From assembly GCA_910585895.1 (NCBI GenBank), contig CAJUHY010000071.1, forward strand, positions 1 through 11,134: a stretch of DNA of 11,134 nucleotides, in the 5' to 3' direction. The position numbers and the translations under genes are program-made. Positions 5,410 through 11,134 of this stretch are shown piece after piece (position 1 is the stretch's first letter; the number at the start of each line of letters is the position of its first letter). A model generated the notes under the pieces. The model had not been told where the DNA came from, ran no database searches, and saw only the letters and a list, made by a program, of their open reading frames with translations. Source of the stretch: an uncultured Lachnospiraceae bacterium (lineage in GTDB: Bacteria; Bacillota; Clostridia; Lachnospirales; Lachnospiraceae).

Positions 5410-7506
5410 ATGTACAAACAGTTTACCATGGAATTGGCAGGGCGAACCCTGCGGATTGATATCGGCAGAGTGGCTGCCCAGGCCAATGGTGCGGCGTTTA
5501 TGCATTACGGCGATACAGTTGTAGTGTCTACGGCAACTGCCTCTGACAAACCAAGGGAAGGCATAGATTTCTTTCCGCTAAGCGTGGAGTTTGAGGAGAA
5601 ATTATATTCTGTAGGGAAGATACCGGGCGGATTCAACAAGCGAGAGGGAAAAGCTTCTGAAAATGCAGTTTTAACGGCACGTGTCATCGACCGTCCGATG
5701 CGCCCTTTGTTTCCCAAAGATTACCGCAATGATGTAACCTTAAATAACCTGGTTATGAGTGTAGACCCTCAGTGCCGCCCGGAATTGGTGGCAATGCTCG
5801 GCTCTGCGATTGCAACCAGTATTTCCGATATCCCATTTGCAGGTCCATGCGCCACTACCCAGGTGGGAATGATTGATGGTGAACTTATTATCAATCCTTC
5901 ACAGGAACAGTGGAAGAACGGCGATTTGAACCTGACAGTGGCGTCCACGAGTGAGAAAGTCATCATGATTGAAGCAGGCGCAAATGAGATTCCCGAGGCT
6001 CAGATGATTGAGGCCATTTACAAGGCGCATGAGGTAAATCAGGAGATTATTGCATTTATCAACCGGATTGTAGCGGAGGTTGGCAAACCAAAGCATGAAT
6101 ATACAAGCTGTGCCGTGCCGGAAGAACTGTTTGCGGCTATTCGTGAAATGGTTCCGCCAGAAGAGATGGAGGAAGCTGTTTTTACTGATGAAAAACAGGT
6201 GCGCGAGGAAAATATCCGCAAGATTACAGAAAAATTGGAAGAAGCATTTGCAGAGAATGAGGAATGGCTGGAGGTATTAGGAGAAGCAATCTACCAATAC
6301 CAGAAGAAGACTGTGCGCAAGATGATTCTCAAAGACCATAAAAGACCGGATGGACGTGCCATTGACCAGATTCGTTCGCTGGCAGCGGAAGTGGATATTA
6401 TTCCCAGAGTGCATGGTTCAGCAATGTTTACGCGTGGACAGACACAGATTTGTGATGTTGTGACATTGGCTCCATTATCTGAGGTACAGAGAATTGACGG
6501 TCTGGATGAAAATGAAGTAAATAAACGCTATATGCATCACTATAATTTTCCCTCTTATTCGGTGGGGGAGACGAAGCCCAGCAGAGGACCGGGGCGGCGT
6601 GAGATTGGACATGGCGCGCTGGCGGAACGTGCGCTGATGCCAGTACTTCCTTCTGAGGAGGAATTTCCCTATGCAATCCGTGCTGTGTCTGAGACGTTTG
6701 AATCAAATGGTTCCACATCTATGGCCTCCACATGCGCTTCCTGTATGTCACTGATGGCTGCAGGCGTGCCGATTAAGAAGATGGTTGCCGGAATTTCCTG
6801 CGGTCTGGTGACTGGCGATACGGACGATGATTATCTGGTGCTCACAGATATTCAGGGTCTGGAAGATTTCTTTGGCGATATGGATTTCAAGGTGACTGGT
6901 ACGCATGATGGTATCACAGCAATTCAGATGGACATCAAAATCCATGGACTGACCAGACCGATTGTCGAGGAAGCAATTCGCCGGACTAGGGAAGCAAGGC
7001 TTTATATTATGGATGAGGTAATGTCTAAGGCAATCGCAGAGCCGAGGAAAGAAGTAGGTGAGCTTGCGCCCAAGATTATACAGATTCAGATTGACCCGGC
7101 AAAGATTGGTGATGTGGTCGGACAGAGAGGGAAGACGATTAATGCTATCATAGAGCAGACGGGTGTGAAGATTGACATCAGTGATGAAGGTGCGGTATCT
7201 ATCTGCGGTACGGACAAGAAGATGATGGACAAGGCTGTTGAGCTTATTGAGATTATCACGACTGACTTTGAGGCAGGACAGATATTTATCGGTAAGGTTA
7301 TCAGCATTAAAGAATTTGGGGCATTTTTAGAATTTGCTCCCGGCAAAGAGGGGATGGTACACATTTCCAAGATTTCCAGACAGCGAATTAACCGGGTAGA
7401 GGATGAATTGACATTGGGTGATATGGTTAAGGTTGTATGTCTGGGTAAAGACAAAATGGGAAGAATCAGTTTTTCCATCAAGGATGTTCCTAAGGAAGAA
7501 AAGTAA
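5410..7506 (+). CDS. pnp: Polyribonucleotide nucleotidyltransferase (PNPase)
   Basis: PNPase degrades RNA 3' to 5' by phosphorolysis, releasing nucleoside diphosphates, and can run in reverse. The 698-residue protein has the full architecture: a first RNase PH-like domain (~10-140, with GGFNKREGKASE and RPMRPLFP), a helical linker, a second catalytic RNase PH domain (~310-530), a KH domain (~552-612) and an S1 domain (~620-690, GKVISIKEFGAFLEF). The metal-site residues Asp486, Asp492 and Lys494 fall in GLEDFFGDMDFKV, at the same numbers as in E. coli. The KH loop reads GQRG, a valid GxxG but different from the GPGG of many PNPases. The start is set by AGAAGGAG 7 bases upstream. It follows rpsO across a hairpin and ends at an intrinsic terminator, so it is probably the last gene of an rpsO-pnp unit. 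Confidence 0.98.
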   Translation: MYKQFTMELAGRTLRIDIGRVAAQANGAAFMHYGDTVVVSTATASDKPREGIDFFPLSVEFEEKLYSVGKIPGGFNKREGKASENAVLTARVIDRPMRPLFPKDYRNDVTLNNLVMSVDPQCRPELVAMLGSAIATSISDIPFAGPCATTQVGMIDGELIINPSQEQWKNGDLNLTVASTSEKVIMIEAGANEIPEAQMIEAIYKAHEVNQEIIAFINRIVAEVGKPKHEYTSCAVPEELFAAIREMVPPEEMEEAVFTDEKQVREENIRKITEKLEEAFAENEEWLEVLGEAIYQYQKKTVRKMILKDHKRPDGRAIDQIRSLAAEVDIIPRVHGSAMFTRGQTQICDVVTLAPLSEVQRIDGLDENEVNKRYMHHYNFPSYSVGETKPSRGPGRREIGHGALAERALMPVLPSEEEFPYAIRAVSETFESNGSTSMASTCASCMSLMAAGVPIKKMVAGISCGLVTGDTDDDYLVLTDIQGLEDFFGDMDFKVTGTHDGITAIQMDIKIHGLTRPIVEEAIRRTREARLYIMDEVMSKAIAEPRKEVGELAPKIIQIQIDPAKIGDVVGQRGKTINAIIEQTGVKIDISDEGAVSICGTDKKMMDKAVELIEIITTDFEAGQIFIGKVISIKEFGAFLEFAPGKEGMVHISKISRQRINRVEDELTLGDMVKVVCLGKDKMGRISFSIKDVPKEEK

Positions 7507-7520
7507 ATACGCATTTCCAG

Positions 7521-7550
7521 GGGTGGGGCGTGGGCTTCACCCTTTTTATT
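7521..7550 (+). terminator. Intrinsic terminator after pnp
   Basis: GGGTGGGGC (7521-7529) pairs with GCTTCACCC (7534-7542) as a 9-bp stem including two G-U pairs, with a 4-base loop, followed by TTTTTATT. It lies 14 bases after the pnp stop. It separates pnp from the protease gene, and no strong promoter is visible between the two. Confidence 0.82.
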
Positions 7551-7602
7551 CCTTATGACAAGTCCCCTGCATATATTAACAGAAAAAGGAAAAGTGATTC
7601 TT

Positions 7603-8490
7603 ATGGATAGGGTCAGACAAATTATAAATGCAGAGGCGGCATATAAGAGGGGATATTTTGGAGAGAATATCGGTGTGGCAGTTCTTGATACCGGAATATT
7701 CCCACATGCTGATTTTGGACAGCGCATTGCATTCTATAAGGATTATGTTGGTGGCAGACGGAGGGTCTATGATGATAACGGACATGGAACCCATATTGCT
7801 GGAATTATCGGTGGAAATGGTATGTGTTCCAATGGAAAATTTATGGGGATTGCCCCTAATTGCCATTTTATTATATTAAAAATTTTGGATAGGAAGGGAA
7901 ACGGCAACACAGAAAACGTGGTACAGGCAATCGAATGGCTGGTGCGGCGCAAGGAAGAATATGGCGTGAGGATTGTCAATATTTCCATTGGCATGGTTTT
8001 GCAGGCGGAGAGCAAAGAGCGTATCCGTCTGCTGAAAGCGGTGGAGTATGCCTGGGACCACAATCTTGTCGTTGTGGCGGCAGCTGGAAACAACGGTCCT
8101 GGAGAAAATAGCATCACAGTTCCAGGCATAAGCCGTAAAGTCATCACCGTAGGCTGCTTTGATGATACGAAGGAGCGAATCGGCAGGTCATTGCTGAAAC
8201 CGGAGTATTCCGGTCAGGGTCCTACGGACCATTGTATTGTTAAACCGGAACTGGTGGTTCCAGGGACAAATGTGACAAGCTGTGCCAATCAGCCGGGTTC
8301 TTATACAAGAAAGAGCGGAACTTCTATGGCAGCGCCGATGGTGAGCGGCAGCATAGCGCTTCTGCTCAGTAAGTACCCATATCTGACTCCGGCGGAGGTA
8401 AAATTGAGGCTGTATCAGAGGACCTTGGATTTAGGGCTCCCTCAGTCAAAACAGGGGTGGGGGATGGTGGACATTGGCAGACTATTATGA
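7603..8490 (+). CDS. Subtilisin-family (S8) serine protease without signal peptide or prodomain
   Basis: The 295-residue protein is a compact subtilisin-like catalytic domain. The triad is clear: Asp29 in AVLDTGI, His61 in NGHGTHIAGI and Ser241 in SGTSMAAPMVSG, with the oxyanion-hole Asn163 in AAGNNGPGENS. The domain starts almost at the N terminus (RVRQIINAEAAYKRGYFGENIGVAVLD), with no hydrophobic leader and no visible propeptide, so it is likely cytoplasmic or unconventionally exported. The true start is uncertain: ATG 7603 has AAGGA 12 bases upstream, GTG 7594 lies nearer that site, and ATG 7555 would add 16 residues but abuts the terminator T run. I preferred 7603. No strong promoter is visible; a weak TATATT at 7572 lacks a matching -35. 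The natural substrate cannot be read from the sequence. Cardiolipin synthase follows after 51 bases, possibly co-transcribed. Confidence 0.93.
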   Translation: MDRVRQIINAEAAYKRGYFGENIGVAVLDTGIFPHADFGQRIAFYKDYVGGRRRVYDDNGHGTHIAGIIGGNGMCSNGKFMGIAPNCHFIILKILDRKGNGNTENVVQAIEWLVRRKEEYGVRIVNISIGMVLQAESKERIRLLKAVEYAWDHNLVVVAAAGNNGPGENSITVPGISRKVITVGCFDDTKERIGRSLLKPEYSGQGPTDHCIVKPELVVPGTNVTSCANQPGSYTRKSGTSMAAPMVSGSIALLLSKYPYLTPAEVKLRLYQRTLDLGLPQSKQGWGMVDIGRLL

Positions 8491-8541
8491 AATGAACTAA
8501 AGGATGTCAAGAAGATAGTTATACACGAGAGGATGAATGAG

Positions 8542-10080
8542 ATGAAAAAGGTCAAGAAATTTTTGTTGGGAAGGGCAACCATTGTCGGATTGGCAATTCT
8601 GCTGCAATTATGCTGGATATGGTCGTTTCTGCAGGGGTTCCTCATCCGTTTTTCATTTGTAAATACGATAATTGATTTCATCGCGATATTTGTAGTGCTT
8701 GTCATTGTGAATAAAAAGAGCAATCCATCTCACATTATCGCCTGGACGGTGGTAATCTTGGCTCTTCCGCTGGTAGGGCTTGTGGTTTATGTGATTTTTG
8801 GGCGTCCAGGATTGGTCCGTCCCACACGTAAACGGATGGAGGCAATCAATAGGCAGCTGGAGCAGGAATTTCCTCAGAATGAGGAGATATTAGTGAAACT
8901 TCAGCAGACGGATAAAGAAGTCTACCGGCAATCAAAATATGTCAGGGATTGGGCGAATTTTCCTGTTTATGAGAATACTTCAACCACATATTATAAGAAA
9001 GGGGAGGAAATGTTTCCCCATATGCTCGAGGCTTTAGAGAGTGCGCAGCATTTTATTTTTATGGAATTTTTTATCGTGGAAGAAGGAGAAATGTTTGACA
9101 GAATCCGGGATATTTTAAAGAGGAAAGCAGCAGCAGGCGTAGATGTGCGATTCATCTACGATGATTTTGGCTGTGTAACCACTCTTCCTCCAAAATATTA
9201 CCAGACTATGCAGGAACTAGGCATTAAATGCGTACGCTTTAACCCTTTATATCCTTTGATGTCTGTGCTGATGAACAACCGCGACCACCGTAAGATTCTG
9301 GTGGTAGACGGTAAGGTTGGATTCACTGGGGGAATTAACCTGGCAGATGAGTATATCAATAAAGTGGAGCGTTTTGGATATTGGAAGGATACGGGGCTTC
9401 GTCTGGAAGGGGAGGCTGTATGGAGTTTTACTATTATGTTTCTGGAAATGTGGTGTTATATTACCCATACTTTGGAAACGGACCTGTCCCGGTTTTGTCC
9501 TGAAAAATACCAGATTGCGCCGTTTGTCAGTGATGGTTATGTGCAGCCTTACGCGGACAGCCCGCTGGATTCGGAGACTACAGGAGAAAATATCTATATG
9601 AATATGATAAACCGTGCTAGAGATTATGTGTATATTTTCACACCATACCTGATACCCGATAATGTGATGATAAAGGCATTGCAGAATGCGGCGAAAAGCG
9701 GTGTGGACGTCCGCATTATCATGCCGGGGATTCCCGATAAAAAAATTGTTTTCTGGGTGAGCCAGTCTTACTATGAGCCTCTGATGGAATGCGGTGTAAA
9801 AATTTATCAGTACACCCCTGGATTTCTCCATGCAAAATGTTTTGTAAGTGATGATATCGTGGCTACAGTAGGCAGCATCAATATGGATTACCGCAGCCTT
9901 TACCTTCATTTTGAATGCGGCGTTTGGATGTACCGGTCCTCAGCTATACAGAAGGTGAAGGAGGATATGATGCAGACGATGGCAGAATCCGAGGAGATTA
10001 ACATGGAGTTCTGCCGCAAACGTCCGGCAGCTATCCGTCCTTTCCTTGGCGTGGTGCGTCTGTTTGCGCCGCTTTTATAG
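8542..10080 (+). CDS. cls: Cardiolipin synthase (phospholipase D superfamily)
   Basis: Cls joins two phosphatidylglycerol molecules into cardiolipin and glycerol at the membrane. The 512-residue protein starts with hydrophobic segments at about residues 11-33, 40-56 and 63-85, the last being the PLDc_N region ending in YVIFGRP. Two catalytic HKD motifs follow: His249-Lys251-Asp256 in DHRKILVVDG and His430-Lys432-Asp437 in LHAKCFVSDD, each with the downstream GGIN or GSIN block. It ends VVRLFAPLL, a typical Cls terminus. I chose ATG 8542 because GAGAGGA (8527-8533) lies about 8 bases upstream; ATG 8533 overlaps that site. The gene lies 51 bases after the S8 protease with no terminator or clear promoter between them. 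Its TAG stop is directly adjacent to the stop of the convergent gene, leaving no room for a terminator. Confidence 0.95.
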   Translation: MKKVKKFLLGRATIVGLAILLQLCWIWSFLQGFLIRFSFVNTIIDFIAIFVVLVIVNKKSNPSHIIAWTVVILALPLVGLVVYVIFGRPGLVRPTRKRMEAINRQLEQEFPQNEEILVKLQQTDKEVYRQSKYVRDWANFPVYENTSTTYYKKGEEMFPHMLEALESAQHFIFMEFFIVEEGEMFDRIRDILKRKAAAGVDVRFIYDDFGCVTTLPPKYYQTMQELGIKCVRFNPLYPLMSVLMNNRDHRKILVVDGKVGFTGGINLADEYINKVERFGYWKDTGLRLEGEAVWSFTIMFLEMWCYITHTLETDLSRFCPEKYQIAPFVSDGYVQPYADSPLDSETTGENIYMNMINRARDYVYIFTPYLIPDNVMIKALQNAAKSGVDVRIIMPGIPDKKIVFWVSQSYYEPLMECGVKIYQYTPGFLHAKCFVSDDIVATVGSINMDYRSLYLHFECGVWMYRSSAIQKVKEDMMQTMAESEEINMEFCRKRPAAIRPFLGVVRLFAPLL

Positions 10081-10869
10081 TTATGACTTTCTCATATAAA
10101 ATTCCCCCAGCGTTTTCAGGAAGTAATCTTTGAACAATGCTTTCCTCACATCTTCATCGAACAGTACTTTGACGGAACCGATTTCTTTGTCGTTCAGTTT
10201 ATAGATGAGTCTGCCGGCAATTGTTCCTTTTGCAACAGGGGCGGCGGCAGATTCAGGCAGTTCCAGTTCTTTCTTTATCTGGGAAAAGTCTGCCCCGGTC
10301 ACATCCATGTAAGAAAAGTCGGATTCATAGGTCAGTGCAGCCTGCTCCTTAATACCGCCTTGTATGGTGAGTTTGGGGAGCAGTTCTTTTTCGGTATCTG
10401 TATAGACCTGACATTTTCCAAATCCATAATTGAGTAATGTGGTCGCATCGGCAAAGCGGATTTTGTGGTCCGGCGCTCCCATGACAACTGCAATCAATTT
10501 TAAACCGTCCTTTTCGGCAGTAGCGGAGACGCAGTATTTTGCATCATTGGTAGAGCCGGTTTTCAATCCGGTAGCGTAGGCATACTGCTTAATCAGCTTG
10601 TTTGTGTTGGCTAGCCCGAATTCTGAAGAACCGCGCTTGGTGACGTGTGTAATATTTTCCATCCAGATAGTACAGTAATCGTGAATTTGCGGATATCTGT
10701 TAATCAGTTCCCGCGACATCAGTGCAACATCTTTGGCTGTAGTCATATGCCCTTCCACATCCAGTCCGCAGCAGTTGATAAATGTGGTGTTGTTCATGCC
10801 AAGGTCTTTGGCGCGCTGATTCATCCGTGCAACAAATTCCTGCTCACTGCCGTAAATATGTTCTGCCAT
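10081..10869 (-). pseudogene. N-terminally truncated D-alanyl-D-alanine carboxypeptidase (PBP5/DacF type), probable remnant
   Basis: The 262-residue open frame matches the second half of a low-molecular-weight penicillin-binding protein. It starts within the region that normally follows the SxN motif (VAMAEHIYGSEQEFVARMN), continues NTTFINCCGLD, keeps the KTG motif at residues 103-105 (GLKTGSTNDAK), and ends with a PBP5_C-like beta domain (~165-255). Family members are near 400 residues with a signal peptide, SxxK nucleophile and SxN; all are absent here. Upstream, family-like sequence continues only to about 10881 (TCV before the Met), then changes to unrelated KKRLLFRYA, with an in-frame stop at 10966-10968 and no other usable start. 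Without SxxK and a signal peptide it cannot act as a carboxypeptidase. I infer a deletion that joined the gene's middle to the region upstream of iorA; an assembly join is the alternative. Confidence 0.8.
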
Positions 10870-10918
10870 GGCGACACATGTGGCATATCGAAAAAGGAGA
10901 CGCTTTTTAAGTACACTA

Positions 10919-10947
10919 TTTACTAATTCACCAAAAAATGATATGAT
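10919..10947 (+). promoter_or_regulatory. SigA-type promoter for iorA
   Basis: TTTACT (10919-10924), a 17-base spacer and TATGAT (10942-10947), with TGA at 10939-10941 as an extended -10. The predicted start of transcription is near 10954, about 36 bases before ATG 10990. The promoter is intact although the broken end of the convergent carboxypeptidase gene lies only about 40 bases upstream of it. Confidence 0.8.
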
Positions 10948-10989
10948 GGTAGACGGAAATTTAGGTTACGGAAAGGATGTCTATCAATT

Positions 10990-11134
10990 ATGAGACAATT
11001 AATGTTAGGTAATCAGGCATTTGCAAGAGGACTGTATGAGGCAGGCTGCGCGTTTGTATCAAGCTATCCGGGAACGCCGAGTACAGAAGTTACAGAGGAA
11101 GCCGCCAAGTATGAGGAAATCTACTGTGAGTGGG
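10990..11134 (+). CDS. iorA: Indolepyruvate ferredoxin oxidoreductase alpha subunit, N-terminal part only
   Basis: IorA, with IorB, oxidatively decarboxylates aryl pyruvates from aromatic amino-acid breakdown to aryl-acetyl-CoA, passing electrons to ferredoxin; it is an anaerobe's enzyme using thiamine diphosphate. The first 48 residues are visible: MRQLMLGNQAFARGLYEAG, then SSYPGTPSTEVTEE and YEEIYCEW, which match the usual IorA beginning (GNEA-ARG-YEAG, YPGTPSTE, IY-EW). The YPGTPSTE block belongs to the thiamine-binding pyrimidine domain. AAAGGA (10972-10977) precedes the start by 12 bases, rather far, but no other start fits. It has its own promoter. The gene runs off the right edge, so iorB and the ferredoxin domain cannot be checked; another 2-oxoacid:ferredoxin oxidoreductase alpha subunit is the alternative. 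Confidence 0.87.
   Translation, partial: MRQLMLGNQAFARGLYEAGCAFVSSYPGTPSTEVTEEAAKYEEIYCEW

Noticed and set aside
7408..7440. TTGACA inside the end of pnp as a promoter for the S8 protease
   Set aside because: No acceptable -10 lies 16-18 bases downstream (spacings of 8 or 21 only), and the pnp terminator would stop the transcript.
10891..10908. AAAAAG-GAGACG-CTTTTT inverted repeat as a terminator or insertion scar
   Set aside because: The stem is only six base pairs and nearly all A-T, with no flanking duplication; it is as likely to be chance. It does lie close to the truncation point, so it is recorded.
1..11134. CRISPR arrays, tRNA or rRNA genes, insertion sequences, toxin-antitoxin or phage modules
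   Set aside because: I read for repeat-spacer patterns, cloverleaf ends, terminal inverted repeats with transposase frames and small paired genes and saw none.

Overview
The window looks like a housekeeping segment of a Gram-positive, moderate-GC member of the Clostridia. Lachnospiraceae is my best guess, inferred from gene order and protein style, not from a search. Fourteen features carry most of the information: nine complete genes, a partial gene at each end, one decayed gene, and well-formed promoters and hairpins between them.

Positions 1-2091 hold the tail of the classic translation cluster found downstream of infB/rbfA in Firmicutes: the 3' end of an nrnA-type DHH phosphoesterase, truB (tRNA pseudouridine-55 synthase) and ribF (FAD synthetase), all on the + strand and tightly packed. 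The normal continuation of this cluster is rpsO-pnp. Here two genes sit in between: a Na+/phosphate cotransporter with a PhoU-like tail (2104-3741), whose ribosome binding site abuts the ribF stop, and a secreted SH3-SH3-NlpC/P60 cell-wall hydrolase (3837-4868) with its own consensus promoter. Next to that promoter is a perfect match to the WalR (YycF) operator consensus.

Positions 4869-5084 form a promoter plus a long structured leader for rpsO (S15). rpsO and pnp (polynucleotide phosphorylase) follow, separated by a strong hairpin, and pnp ends at an intrinsic terminator. A leaderless subtilisin-family protease (7603-8490) and a cardiolipin synthase (8542-10080) follow on the same strand.

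At 10081 the strand switches. A D-alanyl-D-alanine carboxypeptidase gene runs toward cardiolipin synthase with no bases between the two stop codons. It lacks its N-terminal half, including the SxxK catalytic motif, so it is probably a remnant. Its broken end lies close to a good promoter that drives iorA (indolepyruvate ferredoxin oxidoreductase alpha subunit), which runs off the right edge.

Functionally the window combines translation and RNA turnover (TruB, S15, PNPase, NrnA), flavin cofactor synthesis, and envelope upkeep (hydrolase, cardiolipin synthase, dead carboxypeptidase). I do not see a new defence or mobile system. The observations most worth checking are regulatory: the WalR-like operator, the rpsO leader, and the deletion scar beside iorA.
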